DNA from: Vibrio gazogenes
GTDB lineage: Bacteria; Pseudomonadota; Gammaproteobacteria; Enterobacterales; Vibrionaceae
Reading direction: 5' to 3'
NCBI RefSeq assembly: GCF_023920225.1
Contig: NZ_CP092587.1
Location: forward strand, 2,232,001-2,296,000
Length of the DNA stretch: 64,000 nt
Position numbers and translations under genes: made by a program. The notes beneath the pieces were generated by a model, which was not told the origin of the DNA, did no database searches, and worked only from the letters and a program-made list of their open reading frames with translations. Shown here one piece after another: positions 47,690-56,026 of the stretch (position 1 is its first letter; each line of letters opens with the position of its first letter).

Positions 47690-49225
47690 TTAATTTTTGT
47701 AAACTTCAAATTCAGCAATGGCAGGCGTGCTGCTGGCTGAGTGGATCACAAAACTGATTTTATCCAGATTCGTATTTGGGAATGAGATAACACTGGGAAT
47801 GGAACTTCCCGATGCCAGTGTGGCACCATCGTCATGATTCACCACAGACCAAGAAGTTACCGTGCCCTGAGTCCCGGACAGCTCAATGATTCGAACTGCA
47901 TTAATGGTTTGATTGAGACGTTTGACACTAATTGTGCCGGTTGTGCCTCTTGGTGACCAGTAGGTGCTGCTATCTCCGTCTGTCACGTTACCATAGCTGG
48001 TTCCGTTACCTTTGGAACTACCGTCAGCACCTGCATTTAAGGCAAGGTTTGAACCTGAAGTTGAACCACCGCCGTTATCCTGACCGCCACCATTGCCCTG
48101 ATCACCGCCATTATCGTTGCCATTGCCAGAATGATCATCTCCCGGTGTGACATGACAACGACCATCAGAAACAGCCAGGCCTTTATTCGCACCCGCGGTT
48201 GCCATCACAATCGCTGGAACACAGCTTGCCTGATCGGGTTGATATTGATAAGGAATATGAATAGAAGTCGTCGAAACGGGATTTGGCCCAGCCGGATGAA
48301 CTTTATTGCCATCATTGGACCAACGCACATTATGCCAAATATTGCCACTTACATCCCAGAATCCCATATCATTGGTATAGAAAGTACCGAGCGGGTCTTT
48401 AGAATCTTTGACATAGTTATTTTCTGCTTTGATCTTCCCGCCGATTCTTGGGTTCATCCCTGAAGAAATTAAGCCATCATAATAATTATTATAAGAATGT
48501 GCTGTCGCATGGCGTAACAGTGGTGTCCGTGAATTAATGTTCTCATAGTAGTTATGGTGGAAAGTGACCGGCCCGTTGTTATCATCACTGTCACTTGAAC
48601 CAACCAGACCACCTCGGCCAGAATTTTTCAGAATGCTATAAGAGACGGTGACGTATTTGGTGTCATTTTTCATATCAACCAACGCGTCATAGCCATCACT
48701 TTCACCACCACTCGCTTCTAATGTGACATGATCAACCCAGACGTTTGAGACATCTTTCTCCATACCGATAGCATCACCACCATTCGATGTCGGAAAACCA
48801 GATTTCTTCACATTTCTGACATGCACATTACGAATGATGATGTTGGATGAAGAACGGATGTGAATCCCAAGCTCATCAAATAGCGCTCCCTGACCGACCC
48901 CGATCAAGGTGACATTGCTGATGTTTTTCAGCTCAATTTTATCCGCAGCGGTGTTACAACTCGGGCCGGAAACCTTTGACGTATTGCTGTGGTTAATCGT
49001 GCCTTCGACCTGAATAATAATCGGTGTATCGCTAGAAGCACGGTTACATAACGCGGCATGAATTTGCGTACCCGTTGTGGCACGAACGATTTGTCCTCCG
49101 TCTCCGCCTGTTGTTCCGCCATTTTCAGTGTGGAAGCCATTCGCAAGTGAAGGTAACGCGACCCATGCCAGCGATGATATCACCGAAGCGACTATCGTAT
49201 GCTTAAATTGTTTGTCGATCATCAT
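47690..49225 (-). CDS. Secreted pectate lyase (PL1) with C-terminal F5/8-type domain
   Basis: The 511-residue protein has a signal peptide (about 1-29) and a PL1 parallel beta-helix. The helix shows the calcium-site region DGYDALVDMK, the catalytic-arginine motif NSRTPLLRHATAH and the VWVDHVTLEASGG strand. A Gly/Asn/Asp-rich linker (about 357-385) leads to a C-terminal discoidin-like domain that probably binds polysaccharide. It should cleave polygalacturonate by beta-elimination outside the cell. Divergent from the PL4 gene with a KdgR-like palindrome between. Start is the ATG at 49225 or the next codon, after AAGGAAGAGC. Confidence 0.92.
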   Translation of the reverse strand: MMIDKQFKHTIVASVISSLAWVALPSLANGFHTENGGTTGGDGGQIVRATTGTQIHAALCNRASSDTPIIIQVEGTINHSNTSKVSGPSCNTAADKIELKNISNVTLIGVGQGALFDELGIHIRSSSNIIIRNVHVRNVKKSGFPTSNGGDAIGMEKDVSNVWVDHVTLEASGGESDGYDALVDMKNDTKYVTVSYSILKNSGRGGLVGSSDSDDNNGPVTFHHNYYENINSRTPLLRHATAHSYNNYYDGLISSGMNPRIGGKIKAENNYVKDSKDPLGTFYTNDMGFWDVSGNIWHNVRWSNDGNKVHPAGPNPVSTTSIHIPYQYQPDQASCVPAIVMATAGANKGLAVSDGRCHVTPGDDHSGNGNDNGGDQGNGGGQDNGGGSTSGSNLALNAGADGSSKGNGTSYGNVTDGDSSTYWSPRGTTGTISVKRLNQTINAVRIIELSGTQGTVTSWSVVNHDDGATLASGSSIPSVISFPNTNLDKISFVIHSASSTPAIAEFEVYKN

Positions 49226-49783
49226 GCTCTTCCTTATCTATATCTATGTCATTAAAAGTATTGATTATTCCCCGCCGATGATTCACGGCAGCAACAGACC
49301 TTATCGCAAATAAATTGATTACTTTTCAATTACTTTTATGCCTGAAGTTTGTTTTTTGGGTTAGTATCATGCTTTATGCAATCAGGTCTCTATCAATATC
49401 TTATTTTTGATAAGCTTCAGCCAAATCAAAACAACCAATATATATCAAAACAATATTCTCATTAAAATGAAACATTGTTTCTTTTTTGATCTACGTTGAA
49501 AAACAGACATATTTTAGTAGGAATTATTTTTTGTTGAATGAGTTCACAATACCCTATTTTTTCTCTGTTAGACTTAGGATAATCTCGATTGCTAATTACG
49601 CCTTTTTAAATGATTGGTAATCAAGATTTATATCAGAGTATTCATTTGATAAATCAGTCATTTCTATAATGTTTAGAAAATTACTGTATCTATATATTTA
49701 CTCCAAAATAGAATCAGAATAACAGCACCAAGAATAGGTTCAACCTATTTACTGACCAATCAACAACGTCACTAGGAAATAAT
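49226..49783. other. Divergent regulatory region between the PL1 and PL4 genes
   Basis: About 560 bp, AT-rich, without a gene. It holds a KdgR-like palindrome (separate entry) and must contain both lyase promoters. Confidence 0.5.
49469..49481. promoter_or_regulatory. KdgR-like operator
   Basis: GAAACATTGTTTC is a perfect palindrome within AATGAAACATTGTTTCTTTT. The enterobacterial KdgR consensus contains the same GAAAC/GTTTC arms in an A/T frame. KdgR represses pectinase genes until 2-keto-3-deoxygluconate accumulates, which fits its position between two pectin lyase genes. No kdgR gene is in the window. Confidence 0.6.
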
Positions 49784-51457
49784 ATGAAAAAAATCAGATA
49801 TCTATATATTATAATGTGGACATTGACCTCCTGCATTGCAAGCTTCAGTGCACAGGCGACCTTCCGATTAATCACTTCTCAGGATTTTTATACCGTTGAT
49901 ACCAATGCTGGCGTGGTATTCAGCATACGCCGGGTCGATCACGGTGTCAGTACACAATCACCCGGTGATCTTGCTTCACTGAAGATTAACGGTGTCGAAT
50001 ATCAGAATCAACGGAGAGGATCCCAAATTAATTCGGGATTTGACTGGTTATATAACAATACATCGAATGTACAGGTTTATGCTCAAAATTATCAAAACCA
50101 GTATATAAAAATTACGGTGCAGGCTGGTAACCTTACCCATTATTATATGGCGAGAAATGGTTATCCATATATCTACATGGCAACCTATTTCTCAACCGAA
50201 CCTAATATTCATGGTCATGTTCGATATATTTTAAGACTCCAACGTAATCGCCTCCCTTATGGCCCAGAACCCTCTGATATTTCCCAAACCGTATCCACTG
50301 TTGAATCCGGTGATATTTTTGCACTTTCCAACGGAGAAACCCGCTCTAAACATTACTCGAATATGCGCCTGAAAGATTGGAATGCGATTGGCGCAAGAGG
50401 GCCGAATGTCGGTGTCTGGATAGTCAGAGATAATCAAGAAGGCGGTTCTGGTGGTCCGTTCTATCGCAGCCTCCTGAATCAGGGCACAGCCACGGATCAA
50501 GAGATTACTTATATTGTCAATTATGCCGAAGCCCAGACAGAAGCATTCCGTACCGGTGTGCTCAACCATTACACGTTGGTCGTGAATAGTGGCCAACAAC
50601 CACCTGTGGATGATGATATTAACCTCTCTTGGTTCTCACAAATGGGATTAAGAGGTTATGTTGCTGAATCAAACCGAGGTCGGGTTGCCGGCGTTGGCAT
50701 TTCCGGACGAGACACCAACTACGAATACACGGTTGGTTTTGCTAACAATCGCGCACAGTATTGGACAGCGGCAAACCCGGCAAGTGGTTACTTCAGCCGA
50801 GACAACATGTTACCGGGCACCTATACGATGACCACTTACAAAAACGAGTTGGCCGTCAATACGCAAACCGTGACCGTTCGCCCCGGTCAAACGACTGTTC
50901 TGAATTCCTATCAAATCACCAATGATCCCAGCCGTGACAGAGCCATCTGGCGCATCGGTGACTGGGATGGCAGCCCACAAGAATTTCTCAATGGCGATAA
51001 GTTAACCATTATGCATCCTTCGGATGTGAGAATGGCAAATTGGAATCCATCAAACTTCATTGTCGGTAACACTCCTGCCAATGCCTTTCCTGCTTACATG
51101 TGGAAGGATATCAACAATGACCACATCATTTACTTCCGCCTGAACGATGCACAACGTGCGAAATCACACCGAGTCCGGATTGGAATTACTGTCGCCTACG
51201 CCGGAGGGCGTCCTAAAATCTCGGTGAATAATTGGACATCTGCCAACCCACCACCGCCATCTCAACCCAAGACTCGAACGCTAACGGTTGGAACATATCG
51301 GGGCAACAATCTTACCTATACATTTGATGTTCCCACTAGTGCCTGGGCCAGTGGGAGTAACTGGAATCGTTTGACTGTAACAGCAATCAGCGGCTCAGGT
51401 CTGAGTGGCTATCTGTCTGCCGGTTATAGTATCGATAGTATTGACTTACTTGATTAA
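49784..51457 (+). CDS. Secreted rhamnogalacturonan lyase (PL4 family)
   Basis: The 557-residue protein has a signal peptide (about 1-27) and the three-domain PL4 layout. A large N-terminal beta-sandwich (about 28-265, with YYMARNGYPYIYMATYF and the VWIVRDNQEGGSGGPFYRSL stretch) is followed by an FnIII-like domain (about 280-355, ending YTMTTYKNELAV). A C-terminal jelly-roll completes it (IWRIGDWDGSPQEFLNGDKL and after). It resembles RhiE of Dickeya and should cleave the rhamnogalacturonan I backbone, complementing the arabinanase and pectate lyase. Confidence 0.9.
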   Translation: MKKIRYLYIIMWTLTSCIASFSAQATFRLITSQDFYTVDTNAGVVFSIRRVDHGVSTQSPGDLASLKINGVEYQNQRRGSQINSGFDWLYNNTSNVQVYAQNYQNQYIKITVQAGNLTHYYMARNGYPYIYMATYFSTEPNIHGHVRYILRLQRNRLPYGPEPSDISQTVSTVESGDIFALSNGETRSKHYSNMRLKDWNAIGARGPNVGVWIVRDNQEGGSGGPFYRSLLNQGTATDQEITYIVNYAEAQTEAFRTGVLNHYTLVVNSGQQPPVDDDINLSWFSQMGLRGYVAESNRGRVAGVGISGRDTNYEYTVGFANNRAQYWTAANPASGYFSRDNMLPGTYTMTTYKNELAVNTQTVTVRPGQTTVLNSYQITNDPSRDRAIWRIGDWDGSPQEFLNGDKLTIMHPSDVRMANWNPSNFIVGNTPANAFPAYMWKDINNDHIIYFRLNDAQRAKSHRVRIGITVAYAGGRPKISVNNWTSANPPPPSQPKTRTLTVGTYRGNNLTYTFDVPTSAWASGSNWNRLTVTAISGSGLSGYLSAGYSIDSIDLLD

Positions 51458-52098
51458 GACAAAATATTGATTTGATAAATATTAAATCAATGAAACATTA
51501 ACTATAAATATCGGTTTCTTTACCAAAAGGGGCCGATATTGAGCGCTAACCTGCATCCCCCACATCACGCCATAATTTACATTTTTTCCTAGCTTAGTCG
51601 CTGATTTATTTTATATTGATCATATTTCATAGAGATTTATTTACATTTTGTTTAGATTTTAAACACCATATAATTTGAACCACATCACAAAAATAAAAAT
51701 TCAACATACATTTTCAACAGAAAAAAATCACATAAGTTTATAAAACTACCTTAAAGCCATAAAATCAGAATAAACAACTGCACATACATTAGATTAACAA
51801 ATTTATATCAATATGTTATTCAAAAATACAACATAAATATTTTTGTTATCACGACGTCATTACCTTGTAAAAATTCTTATATATCTCACACGATAATAAT
51901 TTAATTATTTGTTTTTAAACAAAAAAATAAGAATAAGAAATCATATACTATCCCACTTGACACATATCATTACCTCTTGCAATCTGATTCCCGCAATTAT
52001 TGACTGATATCACTAATCATAGATACACATAATAAGTAGAAATACAGGGAGCCAGGAAAGGGCTTCTAGTTTTTAAATAAAAAAGGTAACGGACTATT
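51458..52098. other. AT-rich intergenic region upstream of the porin gene
   Basis: About 640 bp. AATATCGG/CCGATATT (51507-51540) may terminate the PL4 transcript. The rest is very AT-rich and presumably carries the regulated porin promoter. No gene is supported. Confidence 0.5.
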
Positions 52099-53142
52099 AT
52101 GAAAAAAACGCTTATAGCGCTCGCAGTGCTTTCAGCTGCAAATGTGGTTAATGCTGCTGAAATTCTCAAAACAGACTCCGCATCGGTAGACTTTTACGGC
52201 CAACTCCGCGAAGAATTGAAACAACGGGGTTCGGACATAAAGAAAGGCGATGATACAAGTACCACACTCTCTTCAGGCTCATCCCGGGCCGGAGTCAATT
52301 CTATCTACACCATCAATGATGATCTTGACGTGCTGGCAACCGTTGAATTTGGCATCGGTCAAAGCAACAGTGGTGACAGCCGTAAACATTATATCGGTTT
52401 TGCTTCCAAGGAATGGGGCACAGTAACCGTCGGTAAACAGAGTATTCTGACTGATGATGTCTGGGGGGCTGAAAACGACTGGATTGGCTTAGGTTATAGT
52501 GTACTTCCTGAGGCAGGTGTCTATGACATGGCCTGGCTTCAGGATGCAATGATCAAGTATACACTTGAAGGTTCAGCAGGTTGGTTTAAAGCAGCTTATT
52601 CATACAACAACGGTAATGATGACCCAACGACAGCGGAAATGTTTGCCGGAACCACATTCGGTAATATCGAGCTATACGGTGGTGTCGGTTATCAGGAAGA
52701 TAAAACCACATCCACAAAAAATGAAGATATTACAATCACCTCTGGTGGCGCAAGCCACACGGTTGAGGAAAAAATCACCACCGTCCATAACACAGAGCTG
52801 AAACATGGCATGCTGACCGTCAATTATGTCGGTGATGGCTGGAATTTGGGAACCACTTACTGGCATGCAGAAGTGGATGATAATACGAAAAACACCAAGC
52901 TCACTTCAGATTCCGTTGCACTGGCCGGGTCTTATAGCTTCACAGAAAAGCTATCACTATACGGTGGTTATGAATATATTAAGGATTTTCAACAAGAGAA
53001 TAATGATTTCAACGGCGTATATTCCGGCTTACTGTATAAGTATGCCAGTTGGACTAAAGTCTATGCTGAAACCGGATTTAATGACTCTGATAAGCTAGGC
53101 AATGACAGCTATTGGGGCGTCGGTGTCCGTATCTACTGGTAA
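52099..53142 (+). CDS. Outer-membrane porin (Gram-negative general porin family)
   Basis: The 347-residue protein has a signal peptide (1 to about 19, VNAAE) and alternating amphipathic strands typical of a 16-stranded trimeric porin. The VGKQSILTDDVWG loop and the terminal aromatic residue (VGVRIYW) needed for Bam-dependent assembly are visible. It resembles OmpU/OmpH-type Vibrio porins. Because it follows the pectin lyase genes it may pass oligosaccharides, but it is not a KdgM-type channel by sequence. AAAAAGGTAACGG precedes the ATG. Confidence 0.88.
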   Translation: MKKTLIALAVLSAANVVNAAEILKTDSASVDFYGQLREELKQRGSDIKKGDDTSTTLSSGSSRAGVNSIYTINDDLDVLATVEFGIGQSNSGDSRKHYIGFASKEWGTVTVGKQSILTDDVWGAENDWIGLGYSVLPEAGVYDMAWLQDAMIKYTLEGSAGWFKAAYSYNNGNDDPTTAEMFAGTTFGNIELYGGVGYQEDKTTSTKNEDITITSGGASHTVEEKITTVHNTELKHGMLTVNYVGDGWNLGTTYWHAEVDDNTKNTKLTSDSVALAGSYSFTEKLSLYGGYEYIKDFQQENNDFNGVYSGLLYKYASWTKVYAETGFNDSDKLGNDSYWGVGVRIYW

Positions 53143-53156
53143 TTCATAATACTCAT

Positions 53157-53186
53157 GGTCACAGTCGTCTGCCTTCGGCTGTGACC
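53157..53186 (+). terminator. Terminator after the porin gene
   Basis: GGTCACAG and CTGTGACC pair around an internal GCCTTCGGC, 15 bp after the stop. Few T residues follow directly. Confidence 0.65.
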
Positions 53187-53278
53187 TGATTGATTTACAT
53201 CTTCTTTTTGTATAAACCTGCCTTTATCCCTACAATCGATATCGTCCGTTCATGACTTGTTTGACTCAAGGAATAAAA

Positions 53279-53983
53279 ATGAAAATCGCATTGCCATTAC
53301 TCTTCACGCTGTCACTGGGTATCGTTCCATGTACCGTCGCAGCCAAAACCATTTTACAGATTCCAGATAACATTGATGTATTTGCTATCAATGCGCAGCC
53401 GCCCGAGAAGGCAAGCGGCTTGTTCCCTTCAAATAAAGAAGAGTTAGATAACGGGATCAACCAAATCGTATTCAAATACTCCCCTGCGTTTGAAATTGGT
53501 AAAGATATTCAACATGCTTATAGTCAGGTGATTATTGCCAAATTTAAAGCGTCAGATACTCAGCTACATTTCAAACTGCCGTCTTATCGCAGCCTGACCC
53601 AAGCCCGGCAAAAAATCGACCATATGCAATGGGCACTCGTTGATGCACAGGGCAATAATGTGGTCATCGCAGAAGATACCTTACAGAAAAATGGTATTCA
53701 GGTTGGCCGTGATTATGTACAAGAAGTACAACATTACAACACTGGTGCAGGAATTGCCGCTATTCATGTCAGTGCAGTCTCTGACATTCAGGATACGGCC
53801 GCTCCATCGCCACAGCCGACGAAGTCCGCCAAACAAAATGTACCGGCGACTCAAATCGTGACCACCTCACAACCGCTGACATCGGCAAACTCCCCTAACC
53901 TCTCTCAGCTCAAACACTGGTATCAAAAATCGACCGACCAAGAACGAAAAGCGTTCCGTAAATGGATTATCGATCAGGAATGA
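53279..53983 (+). CDS. DUF2057-family (YccT-like) periplasmic protein
   Basis: The 234-residue protein has a signal peptide (about 1-22, TVAAK) and the DUF2057 pattern (IPDNIDVFAINAQPPEK, NQIVFKYSPAFEIGKD). A Ser/Pro/Gln-rich linker (about 175-205) leads to a C-terminal LKHWYQKSTDQERKAFRKWI, a helical tail common in vibrio members. E. coli YccT affects curli formation; function here is unknown. The ATG at 53279 follows CAAGGAATAAAA and gives a proper signal peptide; the frame extends upstream to 53252. Confidence 0.75.
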   Translation: MKIALPLLFTLSLGIVPCTVAAKTILQIPDNIDVFAINAQPPEKASGLFPSNKEELDNGINQIVFKYSPAFEIGKDIQHAYSQVIIAKFKASDTQLHFKLPSYRSLTQARQKIDHMQWALVDAQGNNVVIAEDTLQKNGIQVGRDYVQEVQHYNTGAGIAAIHVSAVSDIQDTAAPSPQPTKSAKQNVPATQIVTTSQPLTSANSPNLSQLKHWYQKSTDQERKAFRKWIIDQE

Positions 53984-54060
53984 TATACTCAATTTCTTGT
54001 CATAACATCGCGCGTCAGAGCGCATCATCACAACCAAACAGATAAAATTTTAAAAAATAC

Positions 54061-54092
54061 TTGACCCTGTACCCCGCTACAGGGTTTAAACT
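54061..54092 (+). promoter_or_regulatory. MerR-type (ZntR/CadR) operator-promoter
   Basis: A -35 TTGACC (54061-54066) and -10 TAAACT (54087-54092) are separated by 20 bp. The spacer holds the dyad ACCCTGTA-CCCCGC-TACAGGGT. The overlong spacer with a dyad is the hallmark of promoters untwisted by MerR-family metal sensors, and the sequence is close to cad/pbr operators. It would autoregulate the following regulator-transporter pair. Confidence 0.85.
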
Positions 54093-54126
54093 CGTTCTAT
54101 GTTATCCGAATGAAGAGAGCATAGAG

Positions 54127-54576
54127 ATGAGAACACTCAAACGGGGTGAGCTGGCAAAAGCGGTCGGTGTCTCTCCGGAAACGATTCGCTATTACGAACA
54201 ACAAGGTCTGTTGCAGGCTAGCAGAGATGACAACGGATACCGACGTTTTGATCCCATCTGTATTGCTCGACTTAAATTCATTCAACGTGCCCAGCGTGTT
54301 GGTTTAAGCTTGAAAGAAATCAGTGAATTGTTGGCGCTGGAAATAGCCCGGGGCGAACACACCTGTGAGGAAGTCAAAGCGATCACGCAGGCAAAACAGC
54401 AAGAAATCCAGCAAAAAATCAATGAACTACAGCATATGTATAATGCACTAACGGTGCTCAATAATCGCTGTTGTGGCGGCTCTCATTCTGCGGAGCATTG
54501 CACCATTCTGACCGCATTAGCGGATACCGAATCATCACCAGAGGAGCTCTCTCATGAACACCATAGCACGCATTAG
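54127..54576 (+). CDS. MerR-family metal-responsive regulator (ZntR/CadR type)
   Basis: The 149-residue protein has the MerR winged helix (RGELAKAVGVSPETIRYYEQ), a dimerisation helix and a C-terminal metal-binding loop with NRCCGGSHSAEHC, like the CCG..H..C pattern of ZntR. It should sense zinc, cadmium or lead and activate the promoter at 54061. I use the ATG at 54127; the frame extends upstream but crosses the operator. It overlaps the permease gene by 23 bp. Confidence 0.87.
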   Translation: MRTLKRGELAKAVGVSPETIRYYEQQGLLQASRDDNGYRRFDPICIARLKFIQRAQRVGLSLKEISELLALEIARGEHTCEEVKAITQAKQQEIQQKINELQHMYNALTVLNNRCCGGSHSAEHCTILTALADTESSPEELSHEHHSTH

Positions 54577-55675
54577 TCAGGCCTTTGTTGATTTATGGCT
54601 GGATGCGGCCTTCTGGCTTCTGTTAGGGCTGACGATCGCCGGACTGCTGCATACATTTGTCAAAAGTGACAAGTTGGGTCATCATTTAAAAGGGCACGGA
54701 TTCTGGCCAGTCATTAAAGCTGCTATTTTAGGTATTCCCCTCCCCTTATGTTCATGTGGGGTGATTCCCGCAGCAGTCGGACTCCGTCGTGCCGGAGCTT
54801 CCAAAGGGGCGACCACTGCTTTTCTAATCTCAACACCGGAGACTGGTGTTGATTCAATCGCAATCTCTTACGCGTTACTTGGCCCGTTTATGACGATTAT
54901 TCGCCCCATTGCGGCGGTCTGTTCATCGATTGCTGCCGCAATGTTGGTTTTATCAGGCGAAAAATCCACGTCCCAGCCGGAAACGCTTCCCGAACAACAA
55001 CCAACCGCCTGCGGTTCTCAAGGCGCTGGTCACTGTTGCTGTCATAGCCAGCAAAAACGCGCTCCCGATTCTCAAACACACCCGGACTCCCTCTGGCGCA
55101 GAATCTGGCAAGGTCAGGTTTATGCGTTTACTGAATTGTTAGGCGATCTCTCCCTCTGGCTGTTAGTCGGCCTCATGGTTTCTGCCTGTGTCGTTGCTCT
55201 GGTCCCTTACGATGCATTGGCCGAAGTCAGCCGAGGAGGCTGGGCGATGGTCATCATGGCTTTGATTGGTGTGCCCATGTACATCTGCGCTTCCGCCTCT
55301 ACTCCCTTAGCTGCGGGTCTGTTAATGGCTGGTGTTTCACCCGGTGCGGTGTTGGTCTTTTTGCTGGCGGGCCCGGCAACGAACGTGGCGACATTAGGCA
55401 TTGTACGTCGTGAAATGGGCTGGCACGCCCTAGGAAGTTACTTGCTTGGGGTGATTGGGGTTGCCATCGGATTCGGCTATCTGACGAATACATTAGTCGA
55501 TCTCTGGCATATCGATATCCAAGGTGAATTAGGGAGTAGTAATAGTCTCATGCCGTTTTGGTTAGCCGGACTATCAGCTCTGTTCCTGATGCTATTGGTT
55601 GGCAACGACCTCCTGACGCGAATCTACCAAGGCCTATTCAAAAAAACACCGATCCATAGCCACAGTCACCACTAA
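54554..55675 (+). CDS. Metal efflux permease (SO_0444 / DUF318 family)
   Basis: The 373-residue membrane protein has two permease halves, each with a conserved loop (IPLPLCSCGVIPAAVGLRRA and VPMYICASASTPLAAGLL). The central cytoplasmic segment contains CGSQGAGHCCCHSQQ, and the C-terminus ends HSHSHH; both are metal-binding-like. The family is linked with copper/zinc efflux across the inner membrane. Co-transcription with a ZntR/CadR-type regulator supports divalent-metal detoxification. A terminator follows. Confidence 0.85.
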   Translation: MNTIARISQAFVDLWLDAAFWLLLGLTIAGLLHTFVKSDKLGHHLKGHGFWPVIKAAILGIPLPLCSCGVIPAAVGLRRAGASKGATTAFLISTPETGVDSIAISYALLGPFMTIIRPIAAVCSSIAAAMLVLSGEKSTSQPETLPEQQPTACGSQGAGHCCCHSQQKRAPDSQTHPDSLWRRIWQGQVYAFTELLGDLSLWLLVGLMVSACVVALVPYDALAEVSRGGWAMVIMALIGVPMYICASASTPLAAGLLMAGVSPGAVLVFLLAGPATNVATLGIVRREMGWHALGSYLLGVIGVAIGFGYLTNTLVDLWHIDIQGELGSSNSLMPFWLAGLSALFLMLLVGNDLLTRIYQGLFKKTPIHSHSHH

Positions 55676-55696
55676 AGACATGCATGATTCATTGTG

Positions 55697-55728
55697 CCGC
55701 TGGGTCTGAATCACCCAGCGGTTTTCGA
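55697..55728 (+). terminator. Terminator after the metal permease
   Basis: CCGCTGGGT and ACCCAGCGG form a 9-bp GC-rich stem around CTGAATC, followed by TTTTC. Confidence 0.85.
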
Positions 55729-55845
55729 TCTAAGTACGCAAATGTGATCATGACATGGCGTATTTTCAACGGTTTTTTCCTTACAGACATTCAATAATGA
55801 TGATATGACCATCGTATTGGGCGATTTGGCAAAGGAGTTTGCATC

Positions 55846-55992
55846 TTGACTTTTACCCGCTCTCAACTTCAGCTCATGATTGTGGCTGGCCTTTGGATCT
55901 CAAACGGTCCCGCGACGGTTCTGAACGTACTGTTGACGACAAGTGTGAAGAAACATGACTGGGTAATTAATATGGTGATGTTATCGGAATGA
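55846..55992 (+). CDS. Candidate small protein, 48 residues
   Basis: AAAGGAG at 55831-55837 lies eight bases before a TTG that opens a 48-codon frame: a polar start (MTFTRSQLQ), a hydrophobic stretch (LMIVAGLWISNG then VLNVLLTTSV) and KKHDWVINMVMLSE. I do not recognise it. The good ribosome binding site and its position between two terminators favour a real short gene; the TTG start and lack of a known homologue weigh against. Confidence 0.4.
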   Translation: MTFTRSQLQLMIVAGLWISNGPATVLNVLLTTSVKKHDWVINMVMLSE

Positions 55993-55996
55993 ACGA

Positions 55997-56017
55997 GCCC
56001 CATACAAACGATGGGGC
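55997..56017. terminator. Hairpin between the small ORF and sohB
   Basis: GCCCCAT and ATGGGGC pair around ACAAACG. It can serve the plus-strand small frame and the minus-strand sohB gene, whose stop is 10 bp away. Confidence 0.6.
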
Positions 56018-56026
56018 ACGATAGGG

